From Hyphomicrobiales bacterium (lineage in GTDB: Bacteria > Pseudomonadota > Alphaproteobacteria > Rhizobiales > Rhizobiaceae), in contig UCMS01000036.1 of NCBI GenBank assembly GCA_900473805.1, positions 1 to 32,709 of the forward strand: a stretch of DNA of 32,709 bases, in the 5' to 3' direction. The position numbers and the translations under genes were made by a program. Below the pieces are notes generated by a model, which saw only the letters and a program-made list of their open reading frames with translations, was not told the origin of the DNA and did not search any database. Each line of letters starts with the position of its first letter. The stretch's first letter is position 1. Below, piece after piece: positions 16,305 to 23,994 of this stretch.

Positions 16305-17401
16305 TGCTGGACTTGTCTGTTCGCCACAGCCATGGCGATTTCACGCTGGAGGCCGATCTGACCCTCGGAAGCGGGCTGACGGCCATCTTCGGGGCCTCCG
16401 GCTCCGGCAAGACCACGCTGATCAACATCGTCGCCGGCCTCATTCGCCCCGTCGCCGGTCATGTTCGCTTCAATGGCCAAGTCTGGAGCGATGCGTCGAC
16501 TTTTGTGCCGCCCCACCGCCGCCGCATCGGTTACGTCTTCCAGGAAGGGCGCCTCTTTCCGCATCTGACCGTCATGCAGAACCTCCGCTACGCAGAGCGT
16601 CTTTTGCGCCGCGCTGACCGTCGCGAGGAACTGGGCCGCATTGCCGAGCTCCTCGGCATTTCCGACCTGCTCTCCCGCCGCCCGAGCCATCTGTCCGGCG
16701 GCGAGAAGCAGCGCGTTGCTCTAGGTCGCGCCTTGATGGCAAGCCCGAAACTCCTCCTGATGGACGAGCCGCTCTCCGCCCTCGACAATGCGCTGAAAGT
16801 GCAGATCCTGCCCTATATCGAGCGTATTCGCGACGAATTCGGCGTCCCCATTCTCTATGTCAGCCACTCCGTCGAAGAGGTCGCGAGACTGGCAACGGCT
16901 GTCGTCACTTTGGAAGCCGGTACGGCGAGAGCGGTCGGCAGGCCGGATGAGGCGCTCGCGACGGTGGGGCGGGCGTCGGGGGAACTTCCAGCCGGCAATT
17001 TTATCGAAGCCGAGATCACCGTCCCTCACACCGAGGATGGCCTGACCGAGGCGCTGTCGCAGGCCGGGCCGATCCTGTTGCGGCATGCCCCGCTTGCGGT
17101 CGGCACCCGCGTGCGCATCTTCGTGCCGGTTTCAGATATCGTCGTCGCCACAGAGCCGGCCGGAGGTCTCTCCGCGCTCAACCGTCTGGCGGGACACATC
17201 GTCAAATTCGAGGAACGCAATGGCGGGAGCGTCACGCTGACGGTGGATTGCTCCGGGCTTTTCATGGTGGTCGAAGTCACACGGCGTTCGTGCCGTGAGC
17301 TCTCCCTGGTGCCGGGAAAGCCGGTGCATCTCTTCTTCAAGACCGTCGCGATCGCGTCGGAAGGCCTTTTCCGGCAATCGGTGTCGAGCCTGGCCAAATA
17401 G
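16304..17401 (+). CDS. modC: Molybdate ABC transporter ATPase
   Basis: This 365-residue ATPase has Walker A GASGSGKTT (30-38), the signature LSGGEKQ (130-136), Walker B LLLMDEP (150-156) and the switch His188 in VSHS. A C-terminal region from about 285 onward (LNRLAGHIVKFEERNGGSVTLTVDC) is the TOBE/Mop domain usual in ModC, which can bind molybdate and inhibit transport. With ModA and ModB it forms a complete importer for the molybdenum cofactor. Its stop is four bases from the stop of the convergent modE gene, with no terminator between them, so the transcripts must overlap. Confidence 0.96.
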   Translation: MLDLSVRHSHGDFTLEADLTLGSGLTAIFGASGSGKTTLINIVAGLIRPVAGHVRFNGQVWSDASTFVPPHRRRIGYVFQEGRLFPHLTVMQNLRYAERLLRRADRREELGRIAELLGISDLLSRRPSHLSGGEKQRVALGRALMASPKLLLMDEPLSALDNALKVQILPYIERIRDEFGVPILYVSHSVEEVARLATAVVTLEAGTARAVGRPDEALATVGRASGELPAGNFIEAEITVPHTEDGLTEALSQAGPILLRHAPLAVGTRVRIFVPVSDIVVATEPAGGLSALNRLAGHIVKFEERNGGSVTLTVDCSGLFMVVEVTRRSCRELSLVPGKPVHLFFKTVAIASEGLFRQSVSSLAK

Positions 17402-17405
17402 GATT

Positions 17406-17795
17406 TCAGCTTTCGTCGTCGCCGCCCTTGCGCCCCTCTGTGACGAAATCGGGCGCTTGCATCTTTTCGAGCCATGCCAGCTCGTTTTGGAGCGCCATGC
17501 GGCTCTCCGCATCCATCCGCCGACAGGCGGCCAGCAGCGTCTCGCCAAACGGTGTCAAACCAGCCCCACCGCCGCTTTTTCCCCCGTGTCGCGTAAAGAT
17601 CGAGGGCTCCCGGAACATCCGGTTGATCTCATCCGCCAGTAGCCAGGCCCGCCGGTAGGACATGCCCATGGCTGCCCCCGCCGCCCGGATGGAGCCGTGC
17701 TCGACGATCAGCGCGAGCAGTTGCGCCTTGCCAGGCCCAAGCCGTGCCCCGTTGGCGAGATCGATGCGAAGGGTCAGGCGGAGGGTGCCGGCCAT
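17406..17795 (-). CDS. modE: Single-domain ModE-type transcriptional regulator
   Basis: This 129-residue protein consists of the ModE N-terminal winged helix: LGPGKAQLLALIVEHGSIRAAGAAMGMSYRRAWLLADEIN, then the wing FTRHGGKSGGGAGLTPFGETLL. Classical ModE is about 260 residues and carries two C-terminal Mop domains that bind molybdate; here both are missing and the protein ends in a polar tail. Short ModE proteins have been reported in rhizobia and agrobacteria (from memory). It should bind the palindrome upstream of modA. It starts four bases after the dehydrogenase stop, as the last gene of a sua5-dehydrogenase-modE operon. Confidence 0.88.
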   Translation of the reverse strand: MAGTLRLTLRIDLANGARLGPGKAQLLALIVEHGSIRAAGAAMGMSYRRAWLLADEINRMFREPSIFTRHGGKSGGGAGLTPFGETLLAACRRMDAESRMALQNELAWLEKMQAPDFVTEGRKGGDDES

Positions 17796-17799
17796 CGCG

Positions 17800-19227
17800 T
17801 CAGCCGATCACCTTGCCGGGGTTCATGATTCCCGCGGGGTCGAAGGCCTGCTTGATGCGCCGCATCAGTTCCGTCTCGATCGCCGGCCGGCTGGCCGCCA
17901 GTTCGTCCCGCTTCAACTGACCGACGCCATGTTCCGCCGAAATCGAGCCCGTGTGTTTGTGGACGACCGCATGCACGACGGTATTCACCTCGCGCCAGCG
18001 GGCGATGAAGGCGGCCTTGTCAGCGCCTATGGGCTGGCTGATGTTGTAATGGATATTGCCATCGCCGAGATGGCCGAAGGCGCAGATCCGTGCGTCCGGC
18101 ATCAGCGCAAGCACGGCGGCATCGGCTTCCGCGAGAAAGGCCGGAATGCGCGAGACCGGCACGGAGACGTCGTGCTTGATCGAACCACCCTCGGGCTTTT
18201 GCGCATCCGACATGCTTTCGCGCAGGTGCCAGAATGCGTCCTGCTGGGCGATCGAACTGGCGATCGCCGCATCTGCAATGAGACCCGCCTCATGAGCCTC
18301 GGCAAGAAGCTCGTGCATCATTGTCTCGGCGGTTTCTTCCGAATCCGAGGTGGAGATATCGACGAGGGCGTACCACGGATGCGCCGAGGCGAGCGGATCG
18401 CGCACGCCGGGAATGTGCTTCGTGGTGAATTCGATCCCGATACGCGGCATCAGTTCGAAGCCGGTCAGTGCCGATCCGCAGCGTTGCGAGGCCTTTTCGA
18501 ACAGCTGAAGGGCCGCATCCGGAGAGGCAAGTCCCACATAGGCCACCTGCCGCCCGCGTGGACGAGGCACCATCTTCAGCACCGCCCCGGTAATGATCCC
18601 GAGCGTGCCTTCCGCGCCGATGAAGAGGTCGCGCAGATCATAGCCGCTATTGTCTTTCTTCAGCCGTCTGAGGCCATCCCAAATTTCGCCGGTCGGCAGC
18701 ACCACCTCCAGCCCCAGGCAGAGTTGGCGCATGTTGCCATAGGCGAGTACCGCCGTGCCCCCGGCATTGGTGGCGAGGTTGCCGCCGATCCGGCATGAGC
18801 CTTCCGAGCCCAGAGACAGCGGAAAGAGCCTGCCATGCGCTTCCGCCGCCTTCTGCACGTCGGCGAGGATCGCACCACCGTCGGCAACGATCACGTCAGC
18901 GACGGGATCGACCTCGCGGATCTTGTTCATCCGTTCCAGCGAGAGCAGCACGTCCTGCCCGTCCTCGCGCGGCACCTGCCCGCCGACAAGTCCCGTGCGA
19001 CCGCTCACGGGCACGATGGCCGTGCCGGTCTCTGAGGCAAGCTTCAGGATAGCCGATACCTCTGCCGTCGATCCCGGCTTCAGCACAAGCGGCGAGGCGC
19101 CGTGGTAAAGGCCGCGATTTTCGGTGAGATAGGGCTTGATGTCCTGCGCTGCGGTCAGAGCATTCGCTTCGCCGACGATGTCGACAAAGGCCCTGAGACG
19201 TTCCGCAAGGCTCGTGGTCACGGTCAT
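17800..19227 (-). CDS. FAD-linked D-2-hydroxyacid dehydrogenase (D-2-hydroxyglutarate type)
   Basis: This 475-residue flavoprotein is of the FAD_binding_4 / FAD-oxidase C type. The FAD domain shows VSGRTGLVGGQVP (74-86) and LSLGSEGSCRIGGNLATNAGG (138-157). The C-terminal half has the metal-site motifs FGHLGDGNIHYN (His386 and His393) and AEHGVGQLK (Glu432 and His433), as in D-2-hydroxyglutarate and D-lactate dehydrogenases. It would oxidise a D-2-hydroxyacid and pass electrons to an acceptor such as quinone or an electron-transfer flavoprotein. The exact substrate is not readable; glycolate oxidase GlcD is the main alternative. Only four bases separate it from sua5 and from modE. Confidence 0.85.
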   Translation of the reverse strand: MTVTTSLAERLRAFVDIVGEANALTAAQDIKPYLTENRGLYHGASPLVLKPGSTAEVSAILKLASETGTAIVPVSGRTGLVGGQVPREDGQDVLLSLERMNKIREVDPVADVIVADGGAILADVQKAAEAHGRLFPLSLGSEGSCRIGGNLATNAGGTAVLAYGNMRQLCLGLEVVLPTGEIWDGLRRLKKDNSGYDLRDLFIGAEGTLGIITGAVLKMVPRPRGRQVAYVGLASPDAALQLFEKASQRCGSALTGFELMPRIGIEFTTKHIPGVRDPLASAHPWYALVDISTSDSEETAETMMHELLAEAHEAGLIADAAIASSIAQQDAFWHLRESMSDAQKPEGGSIKHDVSVPVSRIPAFLAEADAAVLALMPDARICAFGHLGDGNIHYNISQPIGADKAAFIARWREVNTVVHAVVHKHTGSISAEHGVGQLKRDELAASRPAIETELMRRIKQAFDPAGIMNPGKVIG

Positions 19228-19231
19228 CTGG

Positions 19232-20224
19232 TCATCCCTCGCTGTTGCGCGGAGCGGCAGCCCGCATCAGGCGGTCATTGATCGCTTCTCCCAACCCGTC
19301 GTTGGGGATCGACTGAACGGCGATACCTGACGCTCCCGACGCATCCGCACGCTTCAGGTAGTCGAAGAGATTGCTGGCCGCTTCGGCGAGATCGCCGCCT
19401 CTGCTGAGGTTGAACACGGCCTTCGCCATCGTCGCGCCGGATATGTCGTCGCTTCCGAACGCGATCAAGGCTTCGCCTTCGCTGACAGCCTTTGCGTTCA
19501 GCCGGACAGAAGCATTGGGTGCATAATGAGAGGCGAGCATCCCGGGCGCTTCGATGGCGGCTGTTCCCGATGCCTTCGGGCGCTGGACCGTCCTGCCGGT
19601 CACCGCCTCGATCTCCTCGACCGCCACGCCGCCCGGCCGCAGAAGGCGAATCTCGTTTTCCTCGATTTTCAAGATGGTCGATTCGACGCCGACCGGGCAG
19701 GGGCCCCCGTCAACGATGATCTCGATCTTGGACCCAAGATCGGCCTCCACATGCTGTGCCGTCGTCGGGCTGATGCGCCCGGACGAATTGGCACTCGGCG
19801 CGGCAAGCGGCCGCCCGAAGCTGCGGATCAGCTCTGCCGTGAAGCCGACCGGCACCCGGATCCCGACAGAGTCGAGCCCGGCTGTGGCCAGCGCATGAAT
19901 GCCCGAATTCGTCTTCAGCGGCAGGACCAGCGTCAGCGGACCCGGCCAGAAGGCCTCGGCAAGACGCCGCGACAGCGGATCGAACACCGCGTACCGCTCC
20001 GCCATGGCGAGATCCGCCATATGGCAGATCAGCGGATTGAAGCGCGGCCGCCCCTTCGTCTCGTAGATCGAGGTGATTGCAGCCGGATCGGTCGCATCGG
20101 CAGCCAGTCCATAGACGGTCTCCGTCGGAATGGCGACAGGACGGCGTGACCCAAGCACCGCGACAGCTGCCGCGATTGCGGCCTCTGCCCCGTCTTTTTC
20201 ACCGATCGAAATAACCCGTGCCAT
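19232..20224 (-). CDS. sua5: Threonylcarbamoyl-AMP synthase, Sua5 type
   Basis: This 330-residue protein makes threonylcarbamoyl-AMP from Thr, bicarbonate and ATP, the first step of the t6A37 modification of ANN-reading tRNAs. The YrdC domain covers about the first 210 residues, with KGRPRFNP (57-64) and SANSSGRISPT as the substrate and ATP motifs. A linker and a smaller C-terminal Sua5 domain follow, which sets it apart from short TsaC. It is the first gene of the leftward operon with the dehydrogenase and modE, and it is divergent from the GGDEF gene across a 218-base gap with no clear promoter motif. Sharing an operon with modE is unexpected functionally. Confidence 0.95.
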   Translation of the reverse strand: MARVISIGEKDGAEAAIAAAVAVLGSRRPVAIPTETVYGLAADATDPAAITSIYETKGRPRFNPLICHMADLAMAERYAVFDPLSRRLAEAFWPGPLTLVLPLKTNSGIHALATAGLDSVGIRVPVGFTAELIRSFGRPLAAPSANSSGRISPTTAQHVEADLGSKIEIIVDGGPCPVGVESTILKIEENEIRLLRPGGVAVEEIEAVTGRTVQRPKASGTAAIEAPGMLASHYAPNASVRLNAKAVSEGEALIAFGSDDISGATMAKAVFNLSRGGDLAEAASNLFDYLKRADASGASGIAVQSIPNDGLGEAINDRLMRAAAPRNSEG

Positions 20225-20442
20225 GCGTCCGCCTTGCCCTTTGCAAAGCCCGTGAATAGCGCGGACCGAGGGCGGTGATCAAACCTCTTTTTCCGCAAGG
20301 CGCAGTCAAAGGTCGCACCCCCGAAATCAAGGGGTATTGAATTGTTCAAATTTTAAATAGCGGCGTAACCGAAAGAAAGAAGTCTTCTGCCTATGATGGT
20401 CGTCAAGGTCCAAAGACTGCCTCCAATATTGGGACGTATCAG

Positions 20443-21522
20443 ATGCAGCAAATGAAGAACCCGGCGGCCAGCATTGCGCTTCGCGTCGCGACCGCCATGC
20501 ACCAGATGGGCATTGACGGCCTGCCGCGCAATTACGAGCTGGTCTATGAAGCCTATTCAGGCAGCAACCCGGAACTGGTGCGTGATTTCATCGCCCTCGG
20601 CAAGGTCAAGACGCAGGAAGCACTCGATGAACTCGGTCGCAAATATCTGCCACACCAGCATGAGGATGGTCTGCTCAGCCGTCAGAATGGCCAGGTGCGC
20701 GCCGAGATGAGCAATTTCATCTCGCTGCTGAATGAAGAAAAGATCTCGCTCACCGATTACGGCCGCGTCATCGGTCACGCCTCCCGCACCATCCTGACCG
20801 AAGCGGATCTGGAAGGCACGCCGCTCGGCCAGTCGATCAAGATGCTGAAGGCGGCGACCGAGAAGCGGGCCCACCAGAACAGCAACGTCGTCCGCGCCGT
20901 GGTCGACAAGACGGCGGCTTTGGCAGACCTCCAGCGCGAGGCGGAGGAAGCCGAAGCGGCGAAATTCGTCGATCCGATGACCGGACTGGCCAGCCGCCGC
21001 GCCTTCAACAAAGCCGTCGCCAAGATCTATTCCAATCCGGAAATGCCGGTTCTCTGCGGCGTCGCTGTCGGCGAAATCGACGATTATGCCCGCATTCAGG
21101 AACAGATGGGCCCGACCGTCGCCGAGCGCCTGTTGATGCAGGTCGGCAAGGTTCTGGAAGCCGTCTCCGGCGGTGGCGACCTCGCCTGCCGCTTCGATGG
21201 CGGCCGTTTCGGTCTTTTGCTCTACACGTCGGATCAGGATGAGATCAGCCGAGTCGTCGACCTCGTGCGCGGCAAGCTGAAGGCGAGCGCCCTTGTTGGC
21301 TCGAACGGTGGACGCAGCCTGGGCCAGCTTTCCATGTCCTTCGGCATCTGCTTCTCGGAGCAGGCTCCGAACGCCTTCGACTTCACCAACTTCGCTGAGA
21401 AGGCGCTCGCAACGTCCAAGGCAGCGGGCGGCGACACCGTTACGGTCTATGGTGCGTCGGATTACGTCTCGAAGGACTGGCTGCTCTACAAAAAGAAGCC
21501 GGTTGGCGGTTTCGGCGCCTGA
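20443..21522 (+). CDS. Degenerate GGDEF-domain protein
   Basis: This 359-residue soluble protein has an N-terminal helical region (1-165) of unknown role, then a GGDEF fold from about 175 (DPMTGLASRRAF at 178-189). The active-site signature is DGGRF (252-256) in place of GGDEF, and no RxxD product-inhibition site is seen just before it. The residues that bind metal and GTP are therefore changed, and diguanylate cyclase activity is unlikely. The protein may act as a nucleotide sensor or scaffold. No membrane segment or receiver domain is present. The start at 20443 is one of two close ATGs (20443, 20452). It converges on the next gene, sharing a hairpin region. Confidence 0.85.
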   Translation: MQQMKNPAASIALRVATAMHQMGIDGLPRNYELVYEAYSGSNPELVRDFIALGKVKTQEALDELGRKYLPHQHEDGLLSRQNGQVRAEMSNFISLLNEEKISLTDYGRVIGHASRTILTEADLEGTPLGQSIKMLKAATEKRAHQNSNVVRAVVDKTAALADLQREAEEAEAAKFVDPMTGLASRRAFNKAVAKIYSNPEMPVLCGVAVGEIDDYARIQEQMGPTVAERLLMQVGKVLEAVSGGGDLACRFDGGRFGLLLYTSDQDEISRVVDLVRGKLKASALVGSNGGRSLGQLSMSFGICFSEQAPNAFDFTNFAEKALATSKAAGGDTVTVYGASDYVSKDWLLYKKKPVGGFGA

Positions 21523-21537
21523 TCCTGACGGATCGGT

Positions 21538-22140
21538 TCAGAGCTTCGCGATGATCTTGCGAAGCTCTGCATCGCGCGCCCCGAGCATCAGCACATTGCG
21601 CAGGGCTTCTTTGGGATCATGGGTCCGGAACAGCAGGCCGTTCTCACGGATCGAGCGGTCAATCGCCATGGCCTTTGTCTCTGCTTCCGGCTTCACCGCC
21701 ACGGCGAAATACATCCGGGAATAATTCTGTCGGATGCGTTCGAAGAATGTTTCGCTCTCGCCGATCTCCGCAAAGAAATTGGCGATATAGAAGGCCCAGC
21801 GCACATCGGCATATTGGGCGAAATTCGTCCGCGCGGCCGTCACGTGACAGTAGCCCAGATGCGGACTGTCGGTCAGCGTGCGGTGAAAGATGATTTTCGG
21901 AAACTGAATGGACCGGTGGAAGGAATTGATCCGGGTATGCGTCGTGTCCGCTGCCGCTTCCAGACGCTTGCCGGTTCGCTCCGCCACTTCCTCATAGGTG
22001 AGATAGCGCCGCTGCTCAGGCACCCAGTCGTCGCGATGGCGCGAAATACGTCCGGTTCGCAGGAATTCGGTATGCGCCGCCTTGACTGGAGCCGCAGTCT
22101 TGTCGGTCTTGGATGCCGCGAAGTATCTCAGTTTCTGCAT
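21538..22140 (-). CDS. Conserved-looking hypothetical protein
   Basis: This 200-residue soluble protein is of no family I can name with certainty. It has a basic N terminus (MQKLRYFAASKTDKTAAPVKAAH), a central HRDDWVPEQRRYLTYEEVAERTG, and a well-ordered second half with WAFYIANFFAEIGESETFFERIRQNYSRMYFAVAVKPEAET. The frame is open upstream to 22455, but that sequence crosses the intergenic region, and the ATG at 22140 starts the ordered protein. The ribosome binding site is weak. A perfect 10-bp inverted repeat covers its last codons. No signal peptide or membrane segment is seen. Confidence 0.65.
   Translation of the reverse strand: MQKLRYFAASKTDKTAAPVKAAHTEFLRTGRISRHRDDWVPEQRRYLTYEEVAERTGKRLEAAADTTHTRINSFHRSIQFPKIIFHRTLTDSPHLGYCHVTAARTNFAQYADVRWAFYIANFFAEIGESETFFERIRQNYSRMYFAVAVKPEAETKAMAIDRSIRENGLLFRTHDPKEALRNVLMLGARDAELRKIIAKL
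21540..21568. terminator. Perfect 10-bp hairpin inside the last codons of the hypothetical gene
   Basis: AGAGCTTCGC (21540-21549) pairs perfectly with GCGAAGCTCT (21559-21568). It begins 18 bases after the GGDEF stop and lies within the final codons of the convergent gene. No T-tract follows. It may serve as the 3' end of the GGDEF transcript. Confidence 0.5.
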
Positions 22141-22456
22141 GGTGACGCTCTGACGGTGCCCGGCTTTGTATCTTGAGCTTACCGCAGCATGGTTAATCAT
22201 GATTTGATGGTATTCTGCAGCGCCGAGGTTTCGCGAGGCTTGCCGCAGCGCAAATCTTTGGATCGTCCTTCGATTGCCCGTTTGCGCCATGGTTGAAACG
22301 AAGAAATTCATCCTGTTGCTGCAGTTTCCGGAAATATAAGGGGAATCTCTGTTTTCACTCCGCGTTCTCAGATCCTGTGGCATGTCGCAAACGATTTCGG
22401 TCGTGTCGTTTCGCAGTGCAGCGCCCCCCGGTCGACTGTGTTTAGATGATAACAAG
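22141..22456. other. Intergenic region upstream of the riboswitch
   Basis: This stretch between the hypothetical gene and the cobalamin riboswitch contains no gene I can support. It should hold the start of the riboswitch transcript and the promoter of the leftward gene. No -35/-10 pair stands out clearly. Confidence 0.35.
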
Positions 22457-22634
22457 CTCGAGGTGCCGCCCTACTAGGGAGGGTGGGAAATCGGGAAGCC
22501 GGTCGAAATCCGGCGCTGCCCCCGCAACGGTGGTGGAGAATGCGCTTCGGCACAAAGCCACTGGGGGAGACCCTGGGAAGGCGCCGGCGCGGTCCGCGAA
22601 TGGGCCACTCCAGAGCCCGGAAACCAGCCTCGGG
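22457..22634 (+). ncRNA. Cobalamin (AdoCbl-type) riboswitch
   Basis: The conserved parts appear in order: TGCCCCCGCAACGGT at 22517-22531, the B12 box AGCCACTG at 22556-22563, CTGGGAAGGC near 22572-22581, and GAGCCCGGAAACCAGCC at 22613-22629. The P1 stem closes as CTCGAGG (22457-22463) with CCTCGGG (22628-22634), one U-G pair included. It is in the sense direction for gbcA, whose ATG is 113 bases downstream. Riboswitches of this class turn genes off when adenosylcobalamin is abundant. Confidence 0.93.
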
Positions 22635-22713
22635 AAACGAACAATCAAGGTCGCGGCGGGCGGCCGGGGATAGCCGTGTTCTGCCCATCCCAAGGGGCGG
22701 TTCCCTGCTGCGC

Positions 22714-22743
22714 TCCTCATCCGCCGATATAGGATAACGAGGA
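22714..22743 (+). promoter_or_regulatory. Predicted hairpin hiding the gbcA ribosome binding site
   Basis: TCCTC-ATCC (22714-22722) can pair with GGAT (22732-22735) and GAGGA (22739-22743), leaving a bulge AAC and a nine-base loop. GAGG at 22739-22742 is the Shine-Dalgarno, five bases before the ATG at 22748. This is a plausible expression platform acting on translation, as is common for cobalamin riboswitches in proteobacteria. The pairing was found by eye. Confidence 0.6.
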
Positions 22744-22747
22744 CGAC

Positions 22748-23992
22748 ATGGACCTGCAGACCACGGCATTGCGCCAGTTGAAGAACCGCCGCGAGGGCTT
22801 CAGCCTCGAGCAGCCCTTCTACATCGATCAGGATTACTTCAAGCTCGACATGGAGACCATCTGGTATCGCGACTGGCTGTTCATGGGCCACGACTGCGAG
22901 ATCCCGCGCGCCGGCAACTACTTCACCGTTCAGGTCGGCGATTATCCGGTCGTGATCGTGCGCGGCAAGGATCAGGTCATCCGCGCTTTCCACAACACCT
23001 GCCGCCACCGCGGCCACCGCGTCTGCACCCAGGACAAGGGCGCCTCCGCCAAGCTCGTCTGTCCCTATCACCAGTGGACCTACGACCTCGACGGTTCGCT
23101 GGTCTTTGCCCGTCAGATGGGCGAGAACTTCGACAAGGCCGACTTCGGCCTGAAGACGGTCCATTGCGAAAGCGTCGCCGGCTACATCTTCATCTGCCTG
23201 GCTAATGAAGCCCCGGATTTCGCTCCAGTCCGCGCTTCGATCGAGCCTTACATGGCGCCGCATCGGCTGTGGGAGGCCAAGGTCGCCCACAAGACGACGA
23301 TCATCGAGAAGGGCAACTGGAAGCTCGTCTGGGAAAACAACCGTGAATGCTACCACTGTGCGGGCAACCACCCGGAACTCTGCCGCACCTATCCGGAGGC
23401 CCCGACCGCAACCGGCGTCCAGGGCGCCGGCGACGATCCGTTTATTGCCGAACACTGGCAGCGCTGCGAAGCCGCCGGCCTGCCGTCCGAGTTCAAGATG
23501 GACCCGTCGGGCCAGTTCCGTACTGCCCGCATGCCGCTGATCCAGGATGCCGAGAGCTACACCATGTCCGGCAAGCGCGCCGTGAAGAAGCCGCTCTCCG
23601 CCGACGTGCCGATCAGCCATATCGGTACCATGTTGCTGTTCCACTACCCGACCACCTGGAACCACATTCTCGGCGATCACGCGATCTCCTTCCGCGTCCT
23701 GCCGATCTCGGCGGAGGAAACCGCCGTCACCACCACCTGGCTGGTCAACAAGGATGCCGTCGAAGGCGTCGACTACGACCTCGAAGAGCTCACCCATGTC
23801 TGGACCATGACCAATGACCAGGACCGCTCGATCGTCGAGGAAAACGCCTTCGGTATCCGCTCGCCGGCCTATGAACCGGGCCCCTATTCGGTCGATCACG
23901 AGGGCGGCGTCATGCAGTTTGTCGAGTGGTATTCGAACTTCATGATTGAGCGTCTGCAGGGCGACAAGGCCCGCCTCTCGGCGGTGGCATAA
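22748..23992 (+). CDS. gbcA: Glycine betaine monooxygenase, Rieske oxygenase subunit
   Basis: This 414-residue aromatic-ring-hydroxylase-type oxygenase has a Rieske [2Fe-2S] site at C85-x-H87...C105-xx-H108 (CRHRGHRVC, CPYHQW). The mononuclear iron site is within NNRECYHCAGNHPEL (His203 and His208, with a later acidic ligand). Its length and sequence, for example MDPSGQFRTARMP and the EENAFGIRSPAYEPGPYS stretch, fit GbcA, which hydroxylates an N-methyl of glycine betaine so that formaldehyde leaves and dimethylglycine remains. Stachydrine or carnitine oxygenases are relatives, so the exact substrate is an inference. It is cytoplasmic and needs the reductase encoded three bases downstream. Its leader carries a cobalamin riboswitch. 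Confidence 0.9.
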   Translation: MDLQTTALRQLKNRREGFSLEQPFYIDQDYFKLDMETIWYRDWLFMGHDCEIPRAGNYFTVQVGDYPVVIVRGKDQVIRAFHNTCRHRGHRVCTQDKGASAKLVCPYHQWTYDLDGSLVFARQMGENFDKADFGLKTVHCESVAGYIFICLANEAPDFAPVRASIEPYMAPHRLWEAKVAHKTTIIEKGNWKLVWENNRECYHCAGNHPELCRTYPEAPTATGVQGAGDDPFIAEHWQRCEAAGLPSEFKMDPSGQFRTARMPLIQDAESYTMSGKRAVKKPLSADVPISHIGTMLLFHYPTTWNHILGDHAISFRVLPISAEETAVTTTWLVNKDAVEGVDYDLEELTHVWTMTNDQDRSIVEENAFGIRSPAYEPGPYSVDHEGGVMQFVEWYSNFMIERLQGDKARLSAVA

Positions 23993-23994
23993 AG

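Noticed and set aside
22442..23899. 485-residue open frame antisense to gbcA
   Set aside because: It covers the riboswitch and a well-supported oxygenase gene on the other strand, and its composition is that of a shadow frame.
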